Source: Ganoderma boninense (taxonomy: Eukaryota > Basidiomycota > Agaricomycetes > Polyporales > Polyporaceae). Taken from it: 64,000 nt of DNA. Shown piece after piece: positions 42,174 to 53,813 of the stretch. Position 1 is the first letter of the stretch, and every line of letters begins with the position of its first letter. The notes under the pieces were generated by a model. The model worked only from the letters and a program-made list of their open reading frames with translations. It did no database searches and was not told where the DNA came from. A program made the translations under genes and the position numbers. The stretch covers positions 682,001 to 746,000 of the forward strand of contig CM035306.1 in assembly GCA_002900995.3 (NCBI GenBank), in the 5' to 3' direction.

Positions 42174-43024
42174 ATGGCCACGGCCAAGATCGCGTCACTT
42201 GTCATTCGAGTGAGTCCCGACTACGCTGGTGGCTTCCTGTCTCTGAACGATGCAAGACGCTAGCGAAACCCATCAGCAATCAGTTAAAGGTTCAGGCCAA
42301 GCAGTAAGTTCTTGTTCTAATCTTGACCTGTGCACAATGTGAATGCCGTTTCTTCAGACATGAGAGGTTCCGAAGTATATGCATCGGGCTCGCACAGAGG
42401 ATGTACCAGACCGAAGTGAGGCTTCGCACAAATCTTCTGGGAGAGCCCGCCAAGCATGTGCGCCCGCTGTCAGAAACGAGGTGCGTCTATTCAGTCCCTC
42501 TCGCGCTCGAATAGTGGACAGAGGGTTCGGTTAGGGCAATCGAAAACGGCGCCAACACGCTGGCAGAAGGCTTCCTATTCGCTGTGGCAGCCGGCCTCAT
42601 CTTAGGAGAGCAGTACAGGTCTTCGCGTAACCAGAGCAAACGACGAGACACCGTGGACGACCAGTTGGACGAGCTCAAGTCAAGCGTGGAGGGCCTGAAT
42701 ACGCGGTTGGACGCGCTCGCTCGGCAGCAGGAAGAGCGACTGGCGGAGGAGTCGATGCGGTACGTGTTACGCCTCTCGTATGTGCCCATATATGCGCCTG
42801 CATCGTGCTCGAACTCCACTGACATGTGGATGCTTAGGCACGATGAGCTGGCGCGGATCTTGCAGAGAGTCGTGGAGATTGGATTGAGGGGAGGGTGGGC
42901 CGAATTTGAGGGCACGCCGTTGCCGCTGCCGCGCATCGACATCACGCAAAGGCCTCCTCCTTCACCTTCGCCATCCCCGTCTTCGAGCGGATCCCAGGAT
43001 ACCCCGTCTTCCAAGACGCCTTAG
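42174..43024 (+). CDS. OPA3: OPA3-like mitochondrial protein
   Basis: Five exons (42174-42209, 42257-42303, 42358-42480, 42535-42759, 42838-43024) join in frame to 205 residues. The family N-terminus MATAKIASLVIRTLAKPISN is followed by HERFRSICIGLAQRMYQTEV, then ENGANTLAEGFLFAVAAGLI (membrane-associated segment), a coiled coil (DDQLDELKSSVEGLNTRLDA) and a Pro/Ser tail. OPA3 proteins act at mitochondrial membranes; loss in humans causes optic atrophy. The last intron (42760-42837) is 78 bp and open, so an isoform with 26 extra residues is possible. Several very short exons at the 5' end are typical of basidiomycete genes. Confidence 0.85.
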
Positions 43025-43508
43025 CCAACATCTCACTACCTAGATACGGATCTCAATGCTAGCCCACCAACTCACTCACGAGAGGATCCCCAACGACGTG
43101 TGTGCAACAAAGTGCTTCTCTCAGACCGTTCTTATGCCTCGTAAGCATAAACCCGTCTTCATGTGCCTTAGTGCTCATGTCTCCTTGATCCAAGCACTTC
43201 AAACATTCATGCTCTGTCCAATCGAGAGAAGTAGACGTTGCGTTTTCTCTGCTAGGCATGGATGGCTGCACAATTCGAGTGGATCCTCGTGGTCTGAAAG
43301 TACACCGCTTGAAAGAGAAGCGCGACAGGCTGAGGTCCACTACAGACGGAGACTGCAACCAACTCGCGTCCTCACGCTCCCTCGCTCTATCAACTGTGCA
43401 AATTGGTCGCGCGTACTTCGCCATCTTTCCTAGAGCCTTGAATGTCTCCACGGTCTACGGGTTGAACATCTCTGGACGCCGACAAATGTCATTGCGATTT
43501 CGCCTGGA
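43025..43508. other. Intergenic, start of the DUF6533 cluster
   Basis: An open frame runs through here into the first exon of the next gene, but it has no family-like content. The region up to 43508 shows no recognised gene. Confidence 0.4.
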
Positions 43509-43626
43509 CGGACAGCCGCCAGCCCGCCAACCAGTAGTGTTCAGCACAAATGGGGCGCGCTTTCGTGACGCCTCTACAGTGTGGAATTTTACAAAGCTTG
43601 GCAGGGCAGGTCCCCTAAGGTCGGTG
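43509..43626 (+). promoter_or_regulatory. Shared promoter blocks of DUF6533 paralogue 2
   Basis: GGACAGCCGCCA (43509-43520) and GCAGGGCAGGTCCCCTAAGG (43601-43620) lie about 210 and 115 bp upstream of the ATG at 43726. The same pair precedes the next three genes. Confidence 0.6.
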
Positions 43627-43725
43627 AAGGAGCTGTATGTATCCCGCCTTCGTATCATGCTCATTGATCTCTCACCAGAATCAACCTTGCCCCTCAGGCC
43701 TCATCCTGCAGTCTCGCGCGGCGAG

Positions 43726-45583
43726 ATGTCCGCCTCTCAGTCCGATGCCGAAGTCCTTGGTCTATACCGAGCCGCCGCCTAGTAAGTGAGTCCTTTTTTG
43801 CGCCATTATGTACCTGAGCAGCTCACGATGCGGTGGAGCTTTGCGCTACAATGCTGCGTAGTGTCTACGATAAGCAAGTCTTGAATCTAAGCCTGTAGGG
43901 GTCGGTCATCTTACTACGTCGTGGTCTGGTTTCCAGCATTCGTCGTGTACGACTGGCTCGTGACGCTATCCCGCGAGGTGGACCTCTACTGGACTGGCGA
44001 GGCCCGACGGCTCTCAGCGATCCTATACTTTGCGAACAAGTACTTGAATCTCCTGCCATATGTCGTGGCTGGCGTGCAGATGGCTCCCATGTCCGACAAG
44101 GTATGCGCATTTTCCCTTTCCTCTCGAGCGTTTCGTAGTGTGATTCAATTCTCATGTGAGGATCAGAGGTATGTATGTCTGGCACGACAAGTCGGACTGG
44201 CGCTAAGGTTACGGCGGCCGCAGTTGCGTCAAGACGACCATCGTGTTTCGCCTATTGCTTTATCTATCTTACATCCCACCGGCAGGTGCGTTGCCCCGGA
44301 TTCCGTTTGCAACTATTTACGAGGAATCTTATCCGGTTCATGTTTACGTTTACAGTGTTTAGTGCTTTGCGGGCATATGCGCTGACCCGTCGTCGGTGGC
44401 TGTCCATCTTCGTCTTTCTGCTCTGCATTCTTCAATTTGTCACGAACATGGTATGTCATCCCGCCTCTCTGTTGGGTGCTCGCGTTCAGAGGGTGAGTGT
44501 TCCAGGTGGCTTTCCTCGCATACCGGGTCTACGGCATCTACTCCACAACCTGGGGGTGTATGGGCGGCGTCGCCGTCCCTATCTCAAGTCCGCTCGGAGA
44601 AAGGTGTGACATTTTTACAATTGTTCTCTCTTCGGCATTGCCTGCGCTAACCATGGGACCCAGCAGTCTGTAGGGTCTCCTGCGTGCCAGGACCGGGAGT
44701 GCTGACGCGAGTTGGACAGCTTTCATCGTCAACCGGGCAGCGACTATCCTCGCCAACACGATCCTCGTGCTCGTCACCTGGAAGTCCCTATTCGCGTCGC
44801 GTATCAGGAGATACGCAAGACAGACCGAAGGCAAGAAACCCATGGCTCTTGCGTCCATAATGCCGTGCAATGGTATGCGTTTCGCGTCGGTGTCGGTTGT
44901 CGCTTCTGATCAGGTTCTTCCTCGCCGGGCAGGCATAACGTACTTCGTGTAAGCTCCACACGACGCTCGGGCGTCCACCGTGACATACTCACACTTTACA
45001 ATGCGAAGGGTGCTGTCAATGCTGAACGTATTGCAGCTCGTCGTTACAGTTGCATTCGCGGTAAGGTTTCACTCGATTTGCTGAACGTTCTGTCCTGCGA
45101 CTCATTCGACGCTGTCCTACTCATGTGGTCTAGGTGGTGGCGGACGGAATCGTGATCGACGTCTCGTACCTCACAGCCCCGTACGTTCGGGCCCCACCGG
45201 GCATGACCTACAACACAACTCTAACTCTGCTATCGGACCACCATGCCAGGGTTTCCTCGGTCCTCGTATCCCATTTCCTCCTCCTCGACCTCCAAGGCGC
45301 CCACCAGAGAGCGGCCACCGGTGACCTCCTGCGCCGCTCAGAGTCACAGAGCGCCGCCAGCTTTACGGACCTTCCAGCCCTAGCTGCCTTGGGTTCGATC
45401 GGCGCTACCGTCTTCGATCTCGCCGCCGACTATAACTATAGCGGAGAGGAAGACGTTGGGGGCGCAGATGACGGCGTAGCGCTAGCGGTCGGGACGGACT
45501 TCGGTGCGAACGAGCGCGAGGCGGCGCCGGCCCTTGAGCGACGGATCGAGGACGGCCTCGCGATCATTGAGGTCCCGAGATGA
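43726..45583 (+). CDS. DUF6533-type multi-spanning membrane protein (paralogue 2)
   Basis: About ten or eleven small exons. Exon 1 (43726-43781) gives MSASQSDAEVLGLYRAAA. Exon 2 (about 43839-43873) ends at a GC donor. Exon 3 (43937-44100) carries the domain core VVYDWLVTLSREVDLYWTGE and LSAILYFANKYLNLLPYVV. Hydrophobic exons follow: IVFRLLLYLSYIPPAG, ALRAYALTRRRWLSIFVFLL, AFLAYRVYGIYSTTWGCMGG, ILANTILVLVTW and LNVLQLVVTVAF. The terminal exon has VSSVLVSHFLLLDLQ and an acidic tail. Probably a seven-helix-like integral membrane protein of unknown function. First of four tandem copies. Confidence 0.75.
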
Positions 45584-46204
45584 TCGGTGCGCGTCCAGTG
45601 CTCGAGAGTGGTATGGTATGGTTTTCAGCTGGTCGTATGTGCAAGTTCACGGCTGAGTCCGATGCAGGATGTGTAACCCCGGTGCCACGAGACGTACGCC
45701 TCGCTTCCCATACGAACTCTCCACGGCAAGAGCGCGAGCCGATTCGTGATCCGACTACCTGGCCCCTCTTCGCGTCCAAAGTACAATGACAAGTGGATTT
45801 GGACGCTGGCGGTCCCCCGGCCTGAACGTTTATTGCGAACTGTATGTGTCGTCCGTCTGGAGGTCGTGGGCATTATGAATTGCTCAAGCTCTCCCCCCCG
45901 ATGACGTGCGCTTCGGCAGGAATAGGACCCCGGGGCTCTACAGGGTTGTTCTAATTTCGAACAAGAGGAGCACGGTTGTCTGTGACTGACACACACGACC
46001 GAAGGTCTTACTTTTCAGTCGAGTGTAACGTGCGTTGTCGGCGTCCGGAGTCGGAGTGGCGTGAGTTTGAGGGTCGGCCCATCGTGGCAGATGGAGATGG
46101 AGGTGGAGGACAGCGGGGAGAGTGCGCGCCAGGGGCGGTGCAGAGTGTCGGAGGGTGGCACAGGGAGGAGAAAATCGTGGGTATTATTACAGTCTCGTCC
46201 GGGT
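45584..46204. other. Intergenic between DUF6533 paralogues 2 and 3
   Basis: No gene recognised. Part of the repeating unit of the tandem cluster. Confidence 0.4.
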
Positions 46205-46315
46205 GGACAGCCGCCGCCTGACGTATTACTTATCACAGCGAAGACGCGGGAAGGGAAGACCCTTTCCGCCACATTTTGCTCTGCATTAGCCGACCGACAG
46301 GGCAGGTTCCTTAAA
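46205..46315 (+). promoter_or_regulatory. Shared promoter blocks of DUF6533 paralogue 3
   Basis: GGACAGCCGCCG (46205-46216) and CAGGGCAGGTTCCTTAAAGG (about 46298-46317) upstream of the ATG at 46471. Confidence 0.6.
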
Positions 46316-46470
46316 GGTGGGGGAGAGAGTAGTCCTAGTTTCTGCCTCCATATTGCTCATGGACCCTTGTCTAGCGTAGAGGTCTTCTTCGTCCCAGTTG
46401 ACCATCACCCTATAGCAATAGCGCTTCAGCTGGGTCTTCAAGCTTCATCTTATATTGTCTCTCTCTCGAG

Positions 46471-48242
46471 ATGGACGTTCAGTCAAATTCTTCAACTGTT
46501 GAACAAGTCCTAGCTCTCTTCCGACCCGCAGCCTAGTGAGTGTTTAGGGTACATGTCGTACCAGAAACTCACACCTTCGAGCAGCTTCGGGCTCCAATGC
46601 TGTACAGTTTCTGCCCTCGGCAAGTCTTGAATCTGGGTGAACTTTCAAGGCTCAATCCTCTAACGTGGTGATCTTCAGCATTAGTCGTGTATGACTGGAT
46701 GATTACGCTATCTCGTGAGGTAGACCTTTACTGGTCTCGGAAGACCCGGCCGCTGGCAGCTATTCTGTACTTTTCAAACATGTACTTGAATCTGCTGTCG
46801 TGCTTCGTGAGCACTTTGCAGTTGATTTCGATGTCCAACGAGGTGTGTGCACTTTCGCCCTTCTTTTGAATTGCATGTCGTGTAATTTACTCCTGCAAAC
46901 CTCACAGGAGTGCGTATGGCATGCTAGAAACAGTATTCTGTACTGAGACTACTGTGACCCTCAGATGCGCTAGGAGGATGGTCGCGGCTCGCCTAACATT
47001 ATATTTATCTCTCATTCCACCGGCAGGTGCGCGCCCCAACTCCCGTCCCCATCCCAAATGTGCTTGTCTTACCAATGCTACCTTTTCAGCGTTCACTACC
47101 CTGCGAGCATACGCGCTTACTCGTTCCTGGTGGCTATCTGTTCTCGTGGGTCTTCTCTCCGCCGTTCAGTTCGTCGGAAATATGGTGCGCCACACCTTGG
47201 CTCCTGTTTATCCCGTGCCCAGTATCAAATTCTGCCTGACAGGTGTCATTGATATGGTTTCATATCTTCAACCTCAGTTCCCCGACGTGGGGGTGCGTCG
47301 GCGGCGTTCTGGTTCTCCCTTCCAGCGCGCTCGGTCAAATGTATGCATTCAACGATTGCACCTGCATACACGCGCACTGACTGTGTCATCCTAGGCGTCT
47401 GTAGAGTATTATTCGTCGCGTCAATGTGTAGAATGCTGATCTCCAGTCCACAGGTCTCATCGTGAACCGAGTGGCGACGATCCTCGCCGATATTATACTT
47501 GTTTTCGTCACCTGGAAGTGTTTACCTGCCTCTGCTCTCACGACGCACCGCGTCATGGGCCTTTCGTCCGTAATGCTTCGTAACGGTATGTACACTTGGC
47601 CTTTGGTTATCGCGTCTGTTCGGGGATTTACGCACCCGCAGGCATGCTGTACTTCATGTGAGCTCTCCCCGGTGCTTCAGCATCCTCCTGCTCACATGGC
47701 TCGATCACAATGTGAAGTGTGTTAACGATGCTGAACGTAGTGCAGCTCATCCTCACTGTCGGATTCCCGGTAAGCATTCTGTTGTCCACAGTTTAGTCTC
47801 TCCTTCAAAGTGCCGTACTTTCTTTACCTCCTAGGTGGTACCCGACGGAATCCTCTTCGACGTGTGGTTCTTCACGTTCCCGTAGGTGACGGAAGTTCCT
47901 CGCTGAATATGCCGTGTACTGTGCGCGAACACTGATATTGATTGGCCACCGCGCCCTAGGCTATCCGCGGTGCTCGTGTCGCATTTCCTCCTCGACCTCC
48001 AGGAAGCACATCAGAAGGTTGTAGTCGGTCTGAGCACAGGCGATCCGTCGAACATCTCTCAGAACGTGGATTCCATACAGTTCAATGCGGGTGCGCTTGG
48101 GTCCGTAGGTGCCACCGTCGGTCTCCCGACCGACCCGGTCCAGGAGGAAGAGGAAGATGAAGAGGTTGAGGGAAACCACGTAGGCGGCGATGATCACCGA
48201 ACGACGGCGGAGCCGGCCCATCCGGACGAAGGCGAGCCCTGA
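46471..48242 (+). CDS. DUF6533-type multi-spanning membrane protein (paralogue 3)
   Basis: Same exon pattern as paralogue 2. Exon 1 (46471-46535) gives MDVQSNSSTVEQVLALFRPA. Exon 2 ends at a GC donor (46620-46621). The domain exon reads LVVYDWMITLSREVDLYWSR and LAAILYFSNMYLNLLSCFVS. Later segments are RMVAARLTLYLSLIPPAG, ALRAYALTRSWWLSVLVGLL, NRVATILADIILVFVTWKCL and MLNVVQLILTVGF. The C-terminus has SAVLVSHFLLDLQEAHQ and a Glu/Asp-rich tail ending at 48242. A hydrophobic exon around 47250 is AT-rich, and its frame is less certain. Confidence 0.7.
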
Positions 48243-48775
48243 ACAGGGGAGCGAGTGGTGCATTGGTGAGCACGGAAGTCCGGCAGTTTGAGGATGCTCG
48301 CCATTCGGGGCCCGCACGCCGGGCGCCAGGCCACCGCTGGAAACGTCTGACGTTTTCGCCCTCAGGAAACTGTACCCTGGCAACGTCCGTATACCCCTCA
48401 TATTTATTAATCTCTTGGAGGGTATCATATATCTCTTCCCCTACCATATTATGTCGCGTAACCCCACAGAATGCCGTGGTCTTAGAGGCGGGCAGCGACT
48501 GAGATCGCCTCAACCACAGCTGCACGAGCACCCCGTCGTGACTTCTCATTCTGCTACCTACTGTTCATGCCACCGGCATGTCTCCAGTTACGTCTGAAGT
48601 GAAAACGAATGCGGTGACTCGGTGTCCGTGGCTACGTGCCATGCATTTCTTTTCTGGAGCGTAGAGCCCTCCCGAATGTAACCACGCTTATGAGGTGGGT
48701 GGGCCTGGGAGTATGAGCTGGAGGCTGCGGCATGGGTCGGGACCAAATCGCTCTTCGTTCCGATTTTGTCCAGAG
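48243..48775. other. Intergenic between DUF6533 paralogues 3 and 4
   Basis: No gene recognised. Confidence 0.4.
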
Positions 48776-48895
48776 GGTCAGCCGCCACCTCGTTGGCACT
48801 CACAGCGGAGAGGAACGACGATTGTGAGCCTTCCCTCCGCAATCCCAAGCCTGGACTTTGGGCTGGAACGACTCGGACAGGGCAGGTACCCTGAT
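48776..48895 (+). promoter_or_regulatory. Shared promoter blocks of DUF6533 paralogue 4
   Basis: GGTCAGCCGCCA (48776-48787) and CAGGGCAGGTACCCTGATAG (about 48878-48897) upstream of the ATG at 49025. Confidence 0.6.
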
Positions 48896-49024
48896 AGTAC
48901 GTGGAGAGGCTATGTTCTGCTTTTCGATCCGTGCTTATGGACTGTTCTCTAGCACGGACCCCATTCGTTGCTCAAGTCGATCGTTCGCAAGATCGCGCAG
49001 AGGACTTCAGCGAAGCCTCTTCAC

Positions 49025-50930
49025 ATGGAAGCCACCCAGTCATCATACTCCACCGTTGAAGAGGTGTTAGCCCTCTTCCGACCCGCTGCCTAGTAAGTGG
49101 TTATTACAAGTCCTTGTCATACCTGAAACTCATCCCGCAGGGCAGTTTCGGGCTCCAATGCTGCACAGCTTCTGTCCTCGGCAAGTCTTTGAATTCTGGG
49201 TGTACAGGGGGTCGATCGTCTCACGTCGTGGTTTCCAGCATTAGTCGTGTATGACTGGGCAGTGACACTATCCCGTGAGGTCGAGCTATATTGGTCTCGG
49301 AAGACGCGACCGCTCTCAGCGCTTCTGTACTTTTCAAACAAGTACTTGAATCTGGTGTCGTGCTTCGTGAGCATCTTGCAGATGGTTCCGATGTCCAACG
49401 AGGTATATATTCTTTCTCCATCTTGTGAGTCGTAAATCATCTGATGAAATTCCACTCCAACTGCAACGAACACAGAGGTCTGTATGACATGCCACTAGAG
49501 GTTATGATGATTCTCTGTACTGAGATCATGGTGACCACAGTTGTGTCCGGAGGATCGTTGCCTCTCGCCTATCGTTGTATCTGTCTCTCATCCCACCAGC
49601 AGGTGCACTGTCATCGCCTTCATGCTGCATATTCATATGCCCGTCTCATCATTCTGCTACATTTACAGCATTCACTACCTTGCGGGCGTATGCGCTTACT
49701 CGCTCTCTGTGGCTATCTATTCTCGTGCTAGTTCTCTCCAGCGTGCAGTTTATCGGAAATCTGGTGCGCCGCGTTCTTTGTTCTCATTTACGCCCAGTCT
49801 CACAGCGGGGCCCTGCAGGTGGCCTTGATATCGTTTCATATCTTCAACGTTCACTCCACCGCGTGGGGGTGTGTCGGCGGCGTTCTCGTACTGCCTTCCA
49901 GCACTCTCGGTCAAACGTATGCCTTTCGACGATCTCCTCCTGCACTAAACTAACCGTTTCGTACTAGACGTCCGTAGGGTGCGTTTCTCACGAAACTGGC
50001 GGGGGATGCTAACCTTCGGTCCATAGGTCTCATCGTGAACCGGGTGGCGACCCTCGTCGCCGATATGATCCTCATTTTTGTCACCTGGAAGTTCTTGCCG
50101 ACCTCGGCCCTCACGGCACACAACACCATGAGCTTTTCATCTGTGATGTTCCGCAATGGTACGTCCACAGTGAGCTTTGGACGTGGCTTTTGCTCAGCGG
50201 TTCGTGCAACGGACAGGTATACTGTACTTCGTGTGAGCCCCGGCCCCTGCTTGGGCGTGCAAATGCTGACATCCCCCAATCGCAATCCGAAGTGTCTTGA
50301 CGATGATGAACGTAGGACAGCTCGTCCTCACAGTGGGATTCCCGGTAAGTATCCAGATCATCACAGTTGGGCATCGCCTGACCGCCCTTCCTGCGCGACT
50401 CAGGTAGTTCCCGACGGAATCCTCTACGATGTGTGGTTTATGACGTTCCCGTGCGTGACGGTTTCACGCCGACTGGATCGTTCACAGTCCGCAGACGCTA
50501 ATTTGGGCCCCCTTACCCTAGGCTGTCCTCGGTGCTCGTATCACACTTCCTCCTCGACCTCCAGGAGGCACATCGGAGGACTCTGCTTGGCATGGCTACC
50601 TGCGACCTATTGAATACCTCGCACAACGTGGGCACGATACAGTTCAATGCGGGTTTGCTGGGGTCCATGGGCGCCACCCTCGGTTTCTATACCGATCAAG
50701 TGCAAGACGGAGATGGAGAAGAGGAAGGAGAAGGAGACGACGCTGGCAGCGATGCCCACCTGGTGATAGCGACGGGTGCCGGTCTCAACGAAGCTGAGGC
50801 GATCCACGAATCGGGGAACGACGGTGTACTAACGATGACGGAGGTCTGGCCTGTCGAGGAGGAGGACGACTTCGCTATTATGGAGGTCCCGCGCATCGGA
50901 GGAGGCCAGTCCTCTGTTGGATCCCTCTGA
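49025..50930 (+). CDS. DUF6533-type multi-spanning membrane protein (paralogue 4)
   Basis: Exon 1 begins at 49025 (MEATQSSYSTVEEVLALFRP). Exon 2 ends at a GC donor (49181). The domain exon reads LVVYDWAVTLSREVELYWSR and LSALLYFSNKYLNLVSCFVS. Further exons are RRIVASRLSLYLSLIPPAG, ALRAYALTRSLWLSILVLVL, VNRVATLVADMILIFVTWKF and MMNVGQLVLTVGF. The final exon has SSVLVSHFLLDLQEAHRR, a Glu/Asp/Gly-rich linker and DFAIMEVPRI near the stop at 50930. Closest by eye to paralogue 3, consistent with tandem duplication. Function unknown. Confidence 0.75.
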
Positions 50931-51693
50931 TCCTGGGAAGAGCATCATCGCGGGATATATATAGATACCTAGTACGATTAGCTCAATTATAGCGTGATTT
51001 TTGTTCTTGGACCTTGAATTTGCCGCTCGTGCGGGTGGAATGGGCGACAGTATGCTGTTTAGCGTAAGGTAGTGGCCGCGGCGGCCGGGAGGTGAGTAGG
51101 TTTTCTATATTTGGAACGCAAGAGCTTTTGATCCTAACAAGTGCAAACAACCGCAAGCATGGGCGCCAAGTCCAACGTATTTGCCTTCTCTCAGCTTCCC
51201 TCTCGACTCCATTCGAATGCGCACTCTGAGTTGCTGCTCGAACCCATACGTTTTCCTTCACCCTGACTGCTGCGACATTATGCAAGCTCTTCACCAAATT
51301 GAATGATCACAAATTCTCTACGGTTCACCTCCGACGCCCCGCCGGCCCGGGGCTCGTCCTCCCCCTGCAGCTGCTTGCATCTGACGCCTCGCTGACTTGC
51401 GCCGACCATATCTGAGCTCGCAAGTGTCATGCAAATACCTATACCAGCGCCATTACAGGATTAGAAGAAATCTGGACCGGGACAAGTGTCGAGTTGTTTA
51501 GAGGGCAGAGCGGCGGCTGAAAGTGGATGGCGGCATGTTCCCTGTCGCGCCAGTGTGCAGACGATGATCACTAGGCGGGATGCAGGTATGTTGGTTAACG
51601 GGGATGGAGTACGAGTTTGAGCCGAGCTCGAGGGAATGCCGCCAATTCGATGGCTCCGGACCAAGTCGTCCGTCATTTCGATTTCATCCGGAG
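50931..51693. other. Intergenic between DUF6533 paralogues 4 and 5
   Basis: A segment at about 51085-51160 (AGGTGAGTAG ... TTTGGAACGC ... CCTAACAAGTGCAAA) resembles one at about 53888-53950 after paralogue 5. Downstream sequence therefore duplicated along with the genes. No other gene is recognised. Confidence 0.45.
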
Positions 51694-51805
51694 GGACAGC
51701 CGCCACGTCCGGTGCTGCTGAGGCGAAGGAGAACGCTTTCCTGACACATTTTCCGTGTAGATTGTTGTCGCAGCAAGGTCTACAGGGCAGGTACCCTGAA
51801 GGTCG
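51694..51805 (+). promoter_or_regulatory. Shared promoter blocks of DUF6533 paralogue 5
   Basis: GGACAGCCGCCA (51694-51705) and CAGGGCAGGTACCCTGAAGG (about 51783-51802) upstream of the ATG at 51920. Confidence 0.6.
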
Positions 51806-51919
51806 GTGGAAAGTTTACATGCAGCCCTCAGATTTGTTCTCATCTACCGTTGTCCAACGCAGACGTCATTCATTGTCAAGTTCACTGTAGCCTTGCCTTG
51901 CGCCGTCCCTCTTTCCGCA

Positions 51920-53813
51920 ATGGCGGCCCAGCCCGACAGCACGGTTGAACAAGTGATGAGTTTATACCGACCCGCGGAGTAGTAAGCCGAGCTTCCATTA
52001 AGATCAACGCGATCTGAGGTGACCACGGCATGTTCTAGTTATGGACTCGAATGCACCGTAGTTTCTATAACCGGTGAGTTTTGCATCTGGATGCACAATA
52101 GCCTATAGCGAGTCTCACGTTGTCATGGGCAGCGTTAGTCGTGTACGACTGGATAGTGACGCTATCCCGCGAAATAGACCTCTACTGGTCTCGGAAGACT
52201 CGCCCGCTCGCGGCTGTTCTGTACTTTTCAAACAAATACCTGAATTTGCTGGGGTCCATCGTGAGCGTGTTGCAGATGGCTCCGATGTCCGACACGGTAC
52301 ATACAGTTTCCCACCCCTTCGATCCAGAAGCCGTGTGACTAACACAGTAATAAATACAGGAGTGCGTAAGCCGTGTTCGGTATGAATGCGCCTCTCTACT
52401 GAGATTGCTTCAACCACAGTTGCGCCAGGGAAGCCATAGCGACTCGCATAGTATCATACATCACTCTCATCCCACCAGCAGGTACGCACTCCCTATGTTG
52501 CATCTTCTCTGCAACCGCCAAACTCACTAAGGCGGTGCTTTTAGCATTTACCGCCTTGCGGGCATACGCTCTCACTCAGTCTCGGTGGCTGAGTGCTCTT
52601 GTCTTCTTTCTCTTGATCATTCAGTTCGTCGTGAACATCGTAAGCCATGTGTGTCGTTCTCGGTGATCTTAGGGCTGATATACTCTTCCACCCCAGGTGG
52701 CCTTGACAAGGTTCCATGTCTTTGGCATCGAGTCGACTACATGGGGGTGCATAATCAGCTTTGGCGTCCTTCCTTCAAGCCCTCTCGGTCAAATGTATGC
52801 ACCCAGAAATCTCGCTGTCAGTAGAACATGCACCAATCTAATTATACGCTAGGCGTCCGTATGATAGTATATTTACACCGAGGCACTAAACGCTGATATC
52901 GAACCAACAGGTCTCATCCTGAACCGAGCATCGACCGTCGTTGCCGATGCGATCCTCGTGTTCGTCACCTGGAAGTTCCTGCCAATCTCGGCCCTAGCGG
53001 CAAAGAACGCCATGAGCCTAACATCCGTGATGCTGCGTAATGGTACGTCCTGCGGACCTTGGCCGTGGGCTTTCGCTCAAGACGCTGCGACGCCAAACAG
53101 GCATACTGTATTTCATGTGAGCGGCGTGCGGTTGCTCCGCGCCCGGCGCCTGCTCACATATCCATGTCCCGATGACGTCGCGAAGCGTGTTGACGATGCT
53201 GAACGTGGTGCAGCTCGTCCTCACCGTAAGCTCTCCAGCAAGTTTTCCGGTTTTCTGAGTTTGTCCGGTCATTGATATTGATGTACCTCCCGTGCTTTCT
53301 AGGTGGCACCGGATGGAGTCGTCTTCTACGCGTGGTACTACACGTTCCCGTGCGTGAATGTTGTTCTCTGCGCTCAGCGGGTAGCCTTTGTCCAATCATA
53401 CAGCGCTGAGATTTGTTTCCTCATTTTAGGATGTCCTCGGTGCTGGTGTCCCACTTTCTCCTCGACCTCCAGGAGGCGCATCAGAAGACTGTGAAAGGGC
53501 TTGCAACCATCGACGACCCTTCAGATTCAGGTGCCTCGCACAACGCCGAAGGCTCGATACAGTTTGCGAGCGCGCTGGGGTCGGTCGGGGCTATCGTCGG
53601 CCTCGCTGCTGACCTGGACCAAGAAGCGAGGGAGACGACGGCGGCACTACAGGTGGTTTGTCGGAAGTGCCAGAGACTATCGGTCGGGACGAAGGCGAGC
53701 CAAGCAGCGAGCCGCGAATCGAGGACGAGCTGGAGATCAGTATGGAGGAAGCACGGATTGGGGAAAGCGAGCCTTTGGCGGTTGTAGCGCGCTCTGAAGG
53801 TGTTGGTAGTTAG
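51920..53813 (+). CDS. DUF6533-type multi-spanning membrane protein (paralogue 5), tail possibly frameshifted
   Basis: Exon 1 starts at 51920 (MAAQPDSTVEQVMSLYRPAE). Exon 2 reads YGLECTVVSIT and ends at a normal GT donor (52074). The domain exon has LVVYDWIVTLSREIDLYWSR and LAAVLYFSNKYLNLLGSIVS. Further segments are AIATRIVSYITLIPPAG, ALRAYALTQSRWLSALVFFL, LNRASTVVADAILVFVTWKF and LTMLNVVQLVLT. The last exon starts MSSVLVSHFLLDLQEAHQ and stops at 53787 with a basic tail. Another frame from about 53630 gives the acidic tail expected from the paralogues (EPRIEDELEISMEEARIGES), ending at 53813. A small indel has probably altered the tail. Confidence 0.7.

Noticed and set aside
43258..43783. A 174-codon frame extending DUF6533 paralogue 2 upstream
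   Set aside because: The upstream part contains the conserved promoter blocks, and the paralogues all start near the short first exon.
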